A stretch of DNA of 20,319 nucleotides from Bacteroidales bacterium (GCA_004555245.1 SFIS01000078.1:1-20319), one strand, 5' to 3'; positions 6,381-13,928 are shown, counted from the stretch's first letter. Numbers and translations are program-made. The notes: generated from the letters alone by a model not told the origin.

Positions 6381-6902
6381 TCAATACAGATTCAGAAATT
6401 CGTAGGTGTTGCCCACGGCTTTGAGATATTTCATGAAGTTGTCGTGTGAGATGACCACCGTTCCGCGGCAGTCGTTAGGGTGGAAGCTAAGCGTCGGGGC
6501 GGTCTCGATCACTTTGTCGAGGAAGAGGTGAACGTGGCAGTCGGTGTCGTTGATAAGGCCGAATGGCGAGACGCTGCCCGGCTCCAGTCCCAGCCACCGC
6601 ATCATGCGCTGTGGCGAGGCGAATGACAGCTTGCCGGGCGACGGCAGTCCGGCGGTGGCGAGGCGCGCTTTCAGCCGCTGTTCGAGGTCGTGGATGTCGA
6701 GCACGCGGTCGCAGTGCAGGCAGACGAGATAGTGTCTGTCGCCTTTGTGGTTGCGCAGGAAGATGTTCTTGCAATGCACCGAGCCGTCGTCGCGCCACCA
6801 GCGTTTCGCCTCCTCGATGCTCTTGCCTTCGGGGTGGTGGTAGCACTCGAAGTCTATGTCGTGGGCGCGCAGGAAATCGAGCACCGTTTCTTCTCTTGTC
6901 AT
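6381..6902 (-). CDS. ProX/YbaK-type aminoacyl-tRNA deacylase
   Basis: The protein of 173 residues resembles the free-standing prolyl-tRNA synthetase-associated editing domain (ProX, also called PrdX; YbaK/EbsC superfamily), which hydrolyses mischarged tRNAs such as Ala-tRNA-Pro. Seen motifs: YHHPEG at 21-26, VHCKNIFLRNHKGDRHYLV at 42-60, with the conserved lysine K45 of the superfamily, then SPGKLSFAS and SPFGLINDTDCHVHLFLD. The start at 6902 (MTREETVLDF) is preferred to the ATG at 6932, because the -7 promoter motif at 6934-6941 places the transcript start at about 6928, inside the longer version. It heads the minus-strand cluster with the phosphatase and the metal transporter. Substrate specificity (Ala, Cys or other) is not readable. 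Confidence 0.88.
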   Translation of the reverse strand: MTREETVLDFLRAHDIDFECYHHPEGKSIEEAKRWWRDDGSVHCKNIFLRNHKGDRHYLVCLHCDRVLDIHDLEQRLKARLATAGLPSPGKLSFASPQRMMRWLGLEPGSVSPFGLINDTDCHVHLFLDKVIETAPTLSFHPNDCRGTVVISHDNFMKYLKAVGNTYEFLNLY

Positions 6903-6933
6903 ATATTCTTCTGTGGGTTTATGATACATCATG

Positions 6934-6941
6934 CAAAGTTA
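6934..6941 (-). promoter_or_regulatory. -7 promoter motif for the ProX-phosphatase-CDF cluster
   Basis: Plus-strand CAAAGTTA is TAACTTTG on the minus strand. It lies 32-39 bases before the ATG at 6902 and decides that start. No convincing -33 TTTG is seen. It is back to back with the operon promoter at 6983-7013. Confidence 0.55.
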
Positions 6942-6982
6942 CAACAAATCTGTGTGACACTGAAATGTTTTGTCTCTTTTCC

Positions 6983-7013
6983 TTTGCGTAATAAGTTTTT
7001 TTGTGTACTTTTG
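6983..7013 (+). promoter_or_regulatory. Strong Bacteroidetes promoter of the BKACE operon
   Basis: TTTG at 6983-6986 and TACTTTTG at 7006-7013 are separated by 19 bp, matching the -33/-7 consensus. Transcription should start near 7020, giving a leader of about 33 bases to the ATG at 7053. No clear operator palindrome is seen between the divergent promoters. Confidence 0.75.
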
Positions 7014-7052
7014 CAGGGTAAACGACTAACCAAGACAAAAATATTATATACT

Positions 7053-7898
7053 ATGAGAAAAATCATCATCACCGTAGCCCCGGTGTGTCATGTGGGCAAG
7101 GAGATTCCATCAGAGTGTAAGAATCCGTTGTCTCCGGAGGAGATTACGGCCGACGTTGTGAACTGCTACAAGGCTGGTGCGTGTCAGGTGCATCTGCATA
7201 CGCGCGACATCGAGGGCAACCCGACGTTCGACCTTGAGGTGTTCCGCAAGACGATAGGTATGATACGCGCTGAGACGGACATGATAATCCAGGGTTCGAC
7301 GGGAGGTCTGTCAGAGCTGTCGTTGGAGCAGCGTTGTGTCAGCCTTAACGTGCCTGAGGTGGAGGTGGCGTCGCTGAACATGGGTTCGGTGAACTTCGGC
7401 GAGACGGTGTATGTGAACACGAATCCCGAGATACGCTACTGGGCTGGGCGGCAGCGCGAGGCTAACGTAGTGCCTGAGCTTGAGCTGTTCGACCTCTCGC
7501 ACATCGAGTGTTGCGCGCGTATGGCCGACGAGGGCGTGCTGCGCCGTCCGCTGCACTACAACTACTGCATCGGTCCGGGTGCGAGCAGCAACCTCTCCGC
7601 CACGGGCCGTAACCTCGCCCTGCTGAACGTGCTGGCAGAGGGCGGCTCGTCGTGGGGCGTCAACCACGACAGCATGGCAGACCAGTCGGTGCTGGCGTGT
7701 GCCATAGGCATGGGAGCGAATGCCGTGCGCGTGGGTTTTGAAGACAGCTTCTACTACGAGCCGGGGAAGCGGGCGCACACCAACGCCGAACTGGTGGAGC
7801 ATCTCGTAAAAATCATACGCCTCATGGGATGCGAGCCCGCCACTCCGGCAGAGGCCCGCGAGATGCTGAGAATAGGAAAATACTGGGACGAGAGATAA
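7053..7898 (+). CDS. Beta-keto acid cleavage enzyme (BKACE, DUF849 family)
   Basis: The 281-residue protein is a BKACE-family (beta/alpha)8-barrel enzyme. The family condenses a beta-keto acid with acetyl-CoA and cleaves it to acetoacetate and a new CoA thioester; the founding member is Kce of lysine fermentation. Zinc and catalytic residues are kept at almost the same numbers as recalled for Kce: VHLHTRD with H47 and H49, and AVRVGFED with R226, E230 and D231. GSTGG (81-85) is the usual phosphate/CoA-side loop. The N-terminal APVCHVGKEIP segment differs from Kce, where a glutamate at about position 14 binds the amino group, so the substrate is probably not 3-keto-5-aminohexanoate. It opens a four-gene operon with a permease, a DUF1537 kinase and a racemase-fold enzyme, pointing to a small acid as substrate. 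Confidence 0.88.
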   Translation: MRKIIITVAPVCHVGKEIPSECKNPLSPEEITADVVNCYKAGACQVHLHTRDIEGNPTFDLEVFRKTIGMIRAETDMIIQGSTGGLSELSLEQRCVSLNVPEVEVASLNMGSVNFGETVYVNTNPEIRYWAGRQREANVVPELELFDLSHIECCARMADEGVLRRPLHYNYCIGPGASSNLSATGRNLALLNVLAEGGSSWGVNHDSMADQSVLACAIGMGANAVRVGFEDSFYYEPGKRAHTNAELVEHLVKIIRLMGCEPATPAEAREMLRIGKYWDER

Positions 7899-7911
7899 AC
7901 ATGAATGACGT

Positions 7912-9123
7912 ATGTCCATGAAAAAGAAAGACATTATCCTCGTATTGCTTGTGGTGCTGAGCGTCATCACCTTCCTGGACCGCACGTGCATCACCTTCGC
8001 CAGTCTTGAGATAAAGGCAGACCTCGGCATCGACCAGAGCGGCTGGGGCTGGGTGATGAGCATCTTCACCCTCTCTTACGGACTGATGCAGATACCCCTG
8101 GGCGCCTTGGGCGACAAGGTGGGCCACCGGTGGGTGCTGGCGCTGATAGTGGTGTGGTGGTCGGTGTTCACCGGACTGACGGGCATGGCTGGCGGCCTTC
8201 TGTCGATGCTCGCCATCCGCTTCTGCTTCGGCATAGGCGAGGCTGGAGCGTCGCCATGCTCGACATCCGTCATCAGCCGCTGGTTTGAGAAAGACCGCGT
8301 GGGTAAGGCGCAGGGCTTCGTATGGGCTGCCACACGTCTCGGAGGGGCGGCGGCACCGTTCATCGTCATCCCGCTCGTGGCATCGCAAGGCTGGCGGTTC
8401 TCGTTCTGGCTGCTCGGTGCAATAGGCATCGTGTGGGCTGTGGCGTGGATCATAATATATCGCGACAAGGGAGGCAGCAAGCTGGCGGCGGCGAAGGAGA
8501 AGCGCAGCATACCATGGCGCGAGATAGCGTCCCACAGGCAGTTCTGGATTATCTGCGGGATGTATTTCTTCTACGCCTTCGGGTCGTGGTTCTTCTTCAC
8601 GTGGTTTCCGGAATACATGAAACAGGGCAGGGGCTTCGGTGCCGACGAGCTGAAATACGCCGTCGCCATACCCTTCCTGATGAGCATGGCGGGCAACATC
8701 GCCGGCGGCGTGCTGACAGACCGTCTGACAAAACGCTACGGCGTGAAGACCGGGCGCAAGGCTCTGGGCACACTCTCGCTCTCCGTCTCCGCTGTCTGCA
8801 TGGTTCTCGCCGCCTTCATACCGGGCAAGACGGCGGTCTTCATCTTCCTCTCGCTCTGCTTCGGCATCTTCGATCTGATGCTGCCGTCGGCATGGGCGCT
8901 GTGCATCGACCTCGGCCGCCGCTATGCCGGCTTCGTGTCCGGCGCGATGAACACCTTCGGCAATCTCGGCGGCTTCTGCTGCTCGCTGATGTTCGGCTAC
9001 CTGCTGAAAGAGACGGGCAACTACAACCTGCCGCTGTATATGATAGCCGCGATGCTGCTGTTGAGCGCGGCTCTCTTCGCATTCATCAACCCTGCAAAAC
9101 CTATCGTCAATGAAGAACAATAA
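7912..9123 (+). CDS. MFS transporter, anion:cation symporter-like
   Basis: The 403-residue protein has about 12 hydrophobic segments and begins with a short basic N-terminus (MSMKKKD). ITFLDRTCITFA in the first segment and GALGDKVGHR at 64-73 (motif A between segments 2 and 3) are typical of the ACS family, which imports sugar acids and other organic anions such as hexuronates, galactonate and tartrate with protons. RFCFGIGEAGASPC in segment 4 also fits. The gene starts 13 bases after the BKACE stop; ATGs at 7912 and 7918 are both possible. It overlaps the next gene by 14 bases. It is the obvious importer for the operon's substrate, which is inferred to be a small carboxylate. Confidence 0.93.
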   Translation: MSMKKKDIILVLLVVLSVITFLDRTCITFASLEIKADLGIDQSGWGWVMSIFTLSYGLMQIPLGALGDKVGHRWVLALIVVWWSVFTGLTGMAGGLLSMLAIRFCFGIGEAGASPCSTSVISRWFEKDRVGKAQGFVWAATRLGGAAAPFIVIPLVASQGWRFSFWLLGAIGIVWAVAWIIIYRDKGGSKLAAAKEKRSIPWREIASHRQFWIICGMYFFYAFGSWFFFTWFPEYMKQGRGFGADELKYAVAIPFLMSMAGNIAGGVLTDRLTKRYGVKTGRKALGTLSLSVSAVCMVLAAFIPGKTAVFIFLSLCFGIFDLMLPSAWALCIDLGRRYAGFVSGAMNTFGNLGGFCCSLMFGYLLKETGNYNLPLYMIAAMLLLSAALFAFINPAKPIVNEEQ

Positions 9124-10366
9124 CGTCAGACACCTCACCGACATGCCGGAGAACTACCGCATGGTAGTCTTCGACGACGACCCCACGGGCATACAGACCG
9201 TACACGGCTGCCTGCTGCTGACCGAATGGAGCGCGGCATCGCTGAAGCGCGCCTTCGGCGACCGGGAGCCTTTCTTCTACATCCTCACCAACACACGCTC
9301 CATGACGCCCGACGAGGCGCGGCGCACGATGCAGGACGCCGCAGAGGCGGTGGTGAGGGCTAACGAGGACTACGGCTACCATCTGATATGTGTCAGCCGC
9401 AGCGATTCGTGTCTCAGGGGACACTTCCCGCTCGAGACGGACGTAATACGCGAGACACTCCGGCGCCACGGCAGGAAGGTGTGGGAGAAAGTGCCGTTCG
9501 TGCCGGCGTTCATAGAGAGCGGACGCGTGACCGTGAACGGCATACACTATATGCGACAGGAGGGGACGCTCGTGCCCGTGGCGGAGACGGAGTTTGCCAA
9601 CGACAATGTCTTCGCATACACACACTCTGACCTCCGCGGATATATCACGGAGAAAGGCGCCGACCCCGACGGCTATCTGACGCCCGACGCGGCATCGTAT
9701 GCCGACCTCTACGCATTCTGCCACACGATGGCGGAGGCGGCACGCAAGGGGCAGCCGGACATCGTGGTGCGCGCATCCTCGTCGCTGCCCAGAGCTCTCA
9801 GCGGCATCGCAGACAAGCCTTTTATCACCCCGCAGGAACTGATGTCGGGCGGGGGAACGGGATGTTTCGTAGTCGGTTCGCACGTGAAGAAAACCACCGA
9901 ACAGCTCAACCGCCTGCTCGCGGCAGATGGCGTAGGAGGCATTGAACTGCCCGTAGAAGACATTCTGAACCGCCCGCAACGCCTCATGAGCGACACCACG
10001 GACACCATACGCCGGATGGCGGCACAGGGCGTCACGCCCGTAATATACACCTCGAGGACCGAGCTGCGCACCGACGATGCGGCAGAACGCCAGGCTCTCG
10101 GAAAACGCGTCTCCGACTTCCTCGTCGAGACAGTAAGACAACTGCCCTGCCACCCGAAATATCTCGTGGCGAAAGGTGGCATCACAAGCCACGACATACT
10201 GACGCACGGACTGAACGTGGGCATGGCGCGCGTGATGGGACAGGTGATCAACTCCGTGCCGTGCATCATGGCGGAGAAAGACGGCTCTCCCCTACCCTAC
10301 ATCATCTTCCCGGGAAACGTAGGGACAAAAGATTCGCTGAAGGAGATATACGACATTCTGGGATAA
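9110..10366 (+). CDS. DUF1537 four-carbon acid sugar kinase family protein
   Basis: This 418-residue protein belongs to the DUF1537 kinase family (OtnK, DtnK and LtnK are characterised members), which phosphorylates four-carbon sugar acids such as threonate, erythronate or oxotetronate. The N-terminal substrate domain has FDDDPTGIQTVHG at 21-33 (D22-D24) and SRSDSCLRGHFP in the region of the usual TDSxLRG motif. The C-terminal nucleotide domain has KGGITSHDIL starting near residue 355 and FPGNVG near 400-405. Length is normal for the family. The start at 9110 lies inside the permease gene (14-base overlap), implying translational coupling. Known DUF1537 pathways pair the kinase with PdxA-like dehydrogenases or aldolases and isomerases; none is present here and a BKACE enzyme is instead. 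G-rich to C-rich skew changes just upstream. Confidence 0.88.
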   Translation: MKNNNVRHLTDMPENYRMVVFDDDPTGIQTVHGCLLLTEWSAASLKRAFGDREPFFYILTNTRSMTPDEARRTMQDAAEAVVRANEDYGYHLICVSRSDSCLRGHFPLETDVIRETLRRHGRKVWEKVPFVPAFIESGRVTVNGIHYMRQEGTLVPVAETEFANDNVFAYTHSDLRGYITEKGADPDGYLTPDAASYADLYAFCHTMAEAARKGQPDIVVRASSSLPRALSGIADKPFITPQELMSGGGTGCFVVGSHVKKTTEQLNRLLAADGVGGIELPVEDILNRPQRLMSDTTDTIRRMAAQGVTPVIYTSRTELRTDDAAERQALGKRVSDFLVETVRQLPCHPKYLVAKGGITSHDILTHGLNVGMARVMGQVINSVPCIMAEKDGSPLPYIIFPGNVGTKDSLKEIYDILG

Positions 10367-10402
10367 ACGACATTACACCTTATTTAAATATATCAGAAGA
10401 AA

Positions 10403-11059
10403 ATGAAAAAAGTAGTTTGCGTACACACAGCGATGGCTCTCGTGGGCCCGCTGACCGACCTTTTCAGACAGCACTTTCCGGAAGTGCAGGTAGAACATAT
10501 AGCCGAAAGCTCGCTGATAAAAGAGGTGATAGCGCACAACGCAGTGACACCCGCCGTCCGGCGCCGTCTCCTGGACTATTATAACGCCGCCGCGGATTCG
10601 GGAGCCGACATAGTGTTCAACACCTGCTCGAGCGTAGGCGACATCGCCGACATGGCAAACGGCATCTGCCGCATACCCGTCTTCCGCATCGACAAGCCCA
10701 TGGCAGAGCAAGCCGTCAGGGAGGCGAAGCGCATCGGAGTGATCTCTACGCTGCCGACAACGCTCGACCCTACCTGCCGACTGCTGCAGAACTGCGCACG
10801 AGAGGCAGGAAAGGACATCACGCTCGTTGAGGGACTGGCTGACGGTGCTTTCGCCGCAGGACAGAGCGGAGACAGCGAGACGCACGACCGGCTGATAGCG
10901 GAAGCGGCGCAGAGGATTGCTGACAAAGTCGATCTCTTCGTGCTCGCACAGGGCTCCATGGCACGCATGGAAGAACGCCTCGCACAACTCACGCAGAAAC
11001 CCGTGATATCATCGCCTCTCACCGGAATCCTCGGACTGAAGAAACATCTCGGATTCTGA
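10403..11059 (+). CDS. Asp/Glu racemase-superfamily protein with a single catalytic-type cysteine
   Basis: The 218-residue protein has the aspartate/glutamate/hydantoin racemase fold. The first catalytic cysteine is in FNTCSSVGD (C75). The place of the second cysteine, normally in a motif such as LGCT or LACA, reads VLAQGSMAR at 180-188, with no cysteine. Two-cysteine members do two-base racemisation; members with one cysteine, such as arylmalonate decarboxylase (which keeps the other one), do other chemistry. The product is therefore unlikely to be a classical racemase; isomerase, decarboxylase or hydrolase activity on a small acid is possible. It is the last gene of the operon, starting 36 bases after the kinase stop with an A-rich leader. 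No clear terminator follows. Confidence 0.82.
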   Translation: MKKVVCVHTAMALVGPLTDLFRQHFPEVQVEHIAESSLIKEVIAHNAVTPAVRRRLLDYYNAAADSGADIVFNTCSSVGDIADMANGICRIPVFRIDKPMAEQAVREAKRIGVISTLPTTLDPTCRLLQNCAREAGKDITLVEGLADGAFAAGQSGDSETHDRLIAEAAQRIADKVDLFVLAQGSMARMEERLAQLTQKPVISSPLTGILGLKKHLGF

Positions 11060-11212
11060 AAAACGGAATTTTCTTTCTTCTACGGTTTGTAGATACAAGA
11101 ATATACATAATGTGTTTTCTGTCAGAGTGTTACAGCAACTGTTGCAGATAGCGTAAGACAGCGCATAACACCTTGCAGAACGTTTCTATCTATTTGTCTA
11201 TCCACATAATGT

Positions 11213-11243
11213 TTTGAATCGCTTGCGCCAATTGCTACCTTTG
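11213..11243 (+). promoter_or_regulatory. Promoter of the HU-like gene
   Basis: TTTG at 11213-11216 and TACCTTTG at 11236-11243 are 19 bp apart and match the Bacteroidetes consensus. The leader to the ATG at 11326 is about 75 bases and becomes A-rich before the start. In the 266-bp gap there is also a GCAAC-T-GTTGC palindrome at 11135-11145. Confidence 0.72.
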
Positions 11244-11325
11244 CATCGTCAAACAAAACAATCGATTGCTTGAGACGACAAACAAAACATTATTAACCCT
11301 TAAAAACAAAGAAAGGAACAACATT

Positions 11326-11763
11326 ATGTCTATGCTTTACAAACTCCGCAAACTCGAACGTACGTTCTCTGACGGCCGTCAGGACCCCGCCAACGGCAAG
11401 TGGTTCGCCCGCACCGTCTATGTCGGCACCGTAACGACCGACGACCTCGCGCAAATCATAGAGCGCAACTGCTCGATGAAGCGCTCTGACGTGAAGGCAG
11501 TGCTCACCGAACTCGTAGAGGTGATGACCAGCAAGCTTCAGGATTCGTACGCTGTCAAGCTCGACGGCATCGGAACGTTCAAGATTGCCCTCCGCTCTAC
11601 CGGAGCCGTAGAGGCAAGCGAGTTCTCTGTGTCGAAGAACGTCACGGGCTCGAAGGTGAACTTCTCTCCTGCCTACACCGTCGATAGCGCTACCGGTGCC
11701 CGCAGCCGCTCTCTGCTCAGCGGCATGAAGGTTACCGAGACGCCGAAGAACGACGTAGCCTGA
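11326..11763 (+). CDS. HU-like DNA-binding protein (Bacteroidetes HU-HIG type)
   Basis: The 145-residue protein resembles the extended HU-family proteins abundant in Bacteroidetes, which are longer than the 90-residue classical HU and bind DNA. The order is a short N-terminal strand region (MSMLYKLRKLERTF), KWFARTVYVGTVTTDDLAQ at 25-43, the helical HU segment with RNCSMKRSDVKAVLTELVEV at about 47-66, then KLDGIGTFKIALRST, the conserved beta-arm entry, and SKNVTGSKVNFSP. The tail (LLSGMKVTETPKNDVA) is typical of the group. The start at 11326 matches these homologues; the frame is open 20 codons further upstream in the leader. It has its own promoter and strong terminator, so it is monocistronic. 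Several families of repeated DNA flank it. Confidence 0.88.
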   Translation: MSMLYKLRKLERTFSDGRQDPANGKWFARTVYVGTVTTDDLAQIIERNCSMKRSDVKAVLTELVEVMTSKLQDSYAVKLDGIGTFKIALRSTGAVEASEFSVSKNVTGSKVNFSPAYTVDSATGARSRSLLSGMKVTETPKNDVA

Positions 11764-11768
11764 ACAAC

Positions 11769-11822
11769 GCGGCGGCTCGCCCACACTCCGGACATCACCG
11801 GAAGGGCAAGCCGCCGCCTTTT
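11769..11822 (+). terminator. Rho-independent terminator of the HU-like gene
   Basis: A 14-bp stem with one mismatch joins 11769-11782 (GCGGCGGCTCGCCC) and 11804-11817 (GGGCAAGCCGCCGC). A second hairpin lies in the loop (TCCGG and CCGGA, 11787-11802). The stem is followed by CCTTTTT. Confidence 0.88.
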
Positions 11823-11830
11823 TCGTTCTC

Positions 11831-12131
11831 CCCAGGGTGTCGCTACGCTTTACCCTGGGCTATGCGCTTTTGCGCTTTCAGCGCGACAATGTAAAAGTTG
11901 GGTCAAGTGGCAACCAGCCTTTAGGCTGGTAAAAGTTGTTTTTGTTGTTGTCAACAGACAACATAGAGTTCAGAATAAGACCGTTGTTTCTGTTGTCTCT
12001 GTTGTCGTAAAAACCCAAGTGCAAAAGCGTTAAATATCCTGCTGTTATCCACGCTTTTGCGCTTTCAGCGCGACCATCACCTACATGAAATAACCCAGGG
12101 TGTCGCTACGCTTTACCCTGGGCTATGCGCT
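11831..12131. repeat. Mosaic of REP-like intergenic repeats
   Basis: A 38-bp sequence beginning CCCAGGGTGTCGCTACGC occurs twice in the same orientation at 11831-11868 and 12094-12131; each copy carries CCCAGGGT and ACCCTGGG as arms of a hairpin. A 23-bp sequence containing TTTTGCGCTTTCAGCGCGAC occurs at 11865-11887 and 12052-12074. Between them are the hairpins ACCAGCC-TTTA-GGCTGGT (11913-11930) and GTTGTC-AACA-GACAAC (11947-11962), with further GTTGT motifs to 12005. Such palindromic boilerplate is familiar between genes in Prevotella and Bacteroides. It fills the 374-bp gap between the HU-like gene and the convergent permease gene; no gene is seen in it. Confidence 0.82.
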
Positions 12132-12137
12132 ACCTGT

Positions 12138-13364
12138 TTACAGCAGTCGCCGTGTCAGGTATCTCACCGGATAATACACCGACAGCAGCCCGATGACGAT
12201 GACAGTGACGAAGATGACGGCGACGTCGCTGTAGTGGACGCTGAGCGGATAGGCGTCAGTGAGGAATGTGCCGCTTGTGGAACCCATGCGCACGAGGCCG
12301 AACTCCTGCTGCAGCAGACACAGCAACAGTCCGAGCAATGTGCCTGCCACTGCACCGACAACGGAAATCAGGCTCCCCTCGATGAGGAAGATGCGGCGGA
12401 TGAGCGTGTCGGACGCCCCGAGATGCCGGAGTGTCTGCACGTCGTCTTTCTTGTCGATCATCAGCATCGAGAGCGAACCGATGATGTTGAAGCACGCCAC
12501 GACGAGGATGAAAGTGAGGAAGACGTAAGCCAACAGCTTCTCTATCTGCATGATACGGAAGGTGTCAGCCTGCTGCTCGAAGCGGTCGCGCACATAATAC
12601 CGCTCGCCGGCGATAGCCTCTATCTCCTTCTTCGTGGCGCTGATGCTGTAGCCCGGCTTCAGTCTGAGGGCGAGACTGGTAAGCTGCCCCTGACGGAAGA
12701 AGAGGTTACGGGCGAATGTGATGGAGGTGAGGATATACTGCTTGTCGTATTTCGCCTGCTTCACCGAGAAGACACATCCTGCCGAGAGGAGCGAATCGAC
12801 GGTGAACGCCGCCTCGGGATTCATCATGTCCAACTGCCCTTCGCGCTGCGGCGCGTAGATTTTGATGTAGTCAGGCCAGTAGGCTCCCGTGCCGAGGTCG
12901 TTTGCCACGCGTATGCCCGGAACGCCGTATTCCACATCGGCGGCATGAAGCGTGAAATCTCCGTCGCCATACAGGATGCTACGGATGTTTGTCAGATACT
13001 GGAAGTTGTCTTCAACACCCTTGACACGTACCATCATCTGTTGACCTCGATATACGGCAAGAGCCTGGTCTTCAACACATTCTGTGGCTACATCAATCTG
13101 CGGCAACTCCTTCACCTTAAGCAGGAGAGGGTCGTCGGAGGGTGCGGCTTTACCCGTCTTCGGCGTCAGCTCGAGTTGCGGGTCGAATGTGGTGAAGAAC
13201 GACGCGATGAGGTCGTGGAAACCGTTGAACACCGACAGCACGATGATGAGAGCCATGGTGGCAATCACGACGCCCATGACACTGATGCCGGAGATGATGT
13301 TTATGGCGTTTGTGCTTTTCTTCGCAAAGAGATACCTGCGCGCTATGGTTAGTGCTAATGACAT
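12138..13364 (-). CDS. FtsX-like ABC permease, LolC/LolE type
   Basis: The 408-residue inner-membrane protein has the MacB/LolE topology: one N-terminal membrane segment (about residues 22-48), a large periplasmic domain, and three C-terminal segments (about 275-300, 322-350 and 378-397). The N-terminus (ARRYLFAKKSTNAINIISGI) and the cytoplasmic loop after the second segment (KKDDVQTLRHLGAS) are characteristic of lipoprotein-releasing permeases, which with the ATPase LolD extract lipoproteins from the inner membrane for delivery to LolA. No LolD is in the window. It starts 35 bases after the rbfA stop; rbfA followed by this permease is a recurrent Bacteroidetes gene order, so cotranscription from the rbfA promoter is likely. 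LolC and LolE cannot be told apart here. Confidence 0.9.
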   Translation of the reverse strand: MSLALTIARRYLFAKKSTNAINIISGISVMGVVIATMALIIVLSVFNGFHDLIASFFTTFDPQLELTPKTGKAAPSDDPLLLKVKELPQIDVATECVEDQALAVYRGQQMMVRVKGVEDNFQYLTNIRSILYGDGDFTLHAADVEYGVPGIRVANDLGTGAYWPDYIKIYAPQREGQLDMMNPEAAFTVDSLLSAGCVFSVKQAKYDKQYILTSITFARNLFFRQGQLTSLALRLKPGYSISATKKEIEAIAGERYYVRDRFEQQADTFRIMQIEKLLAYVFLTFILVVACFNIIGSLSMLMIDKKDDVQTLRHLGASDTLIRRIFLIEGSLISVVGAVAGTLLGLLLCLLQQEFGLVRMGSTSGTFLTDAYPLSVHYSDVAVIFVTVIVIGLLSVYYPVRYLTRRLL

Positions 13365-13399
13365 TGTTGTTCTTTATGGATGGTGTAAGTCATTCTGCA

Positions 13400-13735
13400 T
13401 CAGCGTTTCAGCAGTTCGTCGATGTGGTCGATATAGTCAAGCGAATCGTCGATGAAGAACCGCAGTTCGGGGATGATGCGCAGCTGGTTGCGCACACGCT
13501 GTCCGAGGTCGTAGCGAATGGTGGCCTGGTTGCGGGTCACGGCATTGATGATCTCTTCGCCTTTCTCTGAAGGGAAGATGCTGAGATATGCGGTGCAGAT
13601 GCTGAGGTCGGGGCTTATCTTCACTCGTGTGACGCTGACCATCACGCCGTGCATCATGCGTGTCTGTGACTGGAAGATTAGGCTCAACTCTTTCTGCAGC
13701 AGTCGTGCGATGCGGTTTTGTCTTGTTTCTTGCAT
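13400..13735 (-). CDS. rbfA: 30S ribosome-binding factor A
   Basis: The 111-residue protein matches RbfA, a small KH-domain-like factor that binds the 30S subunit and helps 16S rRNA 5'-end maturation and cold adaptation. Recognised stretches are RIARLLQKELSLIFQ near the N-terminus, VSVTRVKISPDLSICTAYLS in the central strands, and LGQRVRNQLRIIPELRFFID near the C-terminus, which is the most conserved part of the family. The length is normal. It has a good promoter 48-79 bases upstream and is followed by the LolC/E-like permease. Confidence 0.94.
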   Translation of the reverse strand: MQETRQNRIARLLQKELSLIFQSQTRMMHGVMVSVTRVKISPDLSICTAYLSIFPSEKGEEIINAVTRNQATIRYDLGQRVRNQLRIIPELRFFIDDSLDYIDHIDELLKR

Positions 13736-13782
13736 TGTGTGTATTTTTGTCTTTTTATTTGTTTCTTATGTTTTTCGCTATG

Positions 13783-13814
13783 CAAAAGTACATATATTTT
13801 TTTATTCTGCCAAA
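13783..13814 (-). promoter_or_regulatory. Promoter of rbfA and the permease gene
   Basis: On the minus strand TTTG (plus CAAA, 13811-13814) and TACTTTTG (plus CAAAAGTA, 13783-13790) are 20 bp apart, matching the Bacteroidetes -33/-7 pattern. The leader to the ATG at 13735 is about 42 bases. Confidence 0.7.
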
Positions 13815-13928
13815 TCTTTTTGCAAGTCTGATGGCATGAATTTTTTCTGTGACTTGCAGACGTGCCCCGGGTTCGTCGTATGTATAAAGAAAGCGGATGG
13901 GGTAGGGTGGGGCAGTGAGGCGTGATGG

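Noticed and set aside
6265..6384. N-terminal extension of the phosphatase by 40 Ile/Thr-rich residues
   Set aside because: It is the in-frame reading of the 9-bp repeat array. The phosphatase family starts at MTRILFVCHGN (6264).
6902..6932. ATG at 6932 as start of the ProX-like protein
   Set aside because: The -7 promoter motif at 6934-6941 would start the transcript inside this extension; the ATG at 6902 fits both the promoter and the protein family.
8800..9120. Replication terminus with a dif site at the skew change
   Set aside because: No dif-like 28-bp XerCD site was recognised and a terminus only 8 kb from an origin-like region is implausible for a chromosome.
7822..10207. Long minus-strand frames at 7822-9144 and 9107-10207
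   Set aside because: They are antisense to the permease and kinase genes, whose family motifs, promoter and coupling are clear. The antisense products are Arg/His/Ala-rich with no motifs, typical of high-GC shadow frames.
10403..11059. Naming this gene as a standard aspartate, glutamate or hydantoin racemase
   Set aside because: The second catalytic cysteine is missing, so the specific enzyme name is not supported.
12057..13352. A 431-codon plus-strand frame
   Set aside because: It is antisense to the FtsX/LolC-E permease gene and begins inside the REP-like repeats; no family features were seen.
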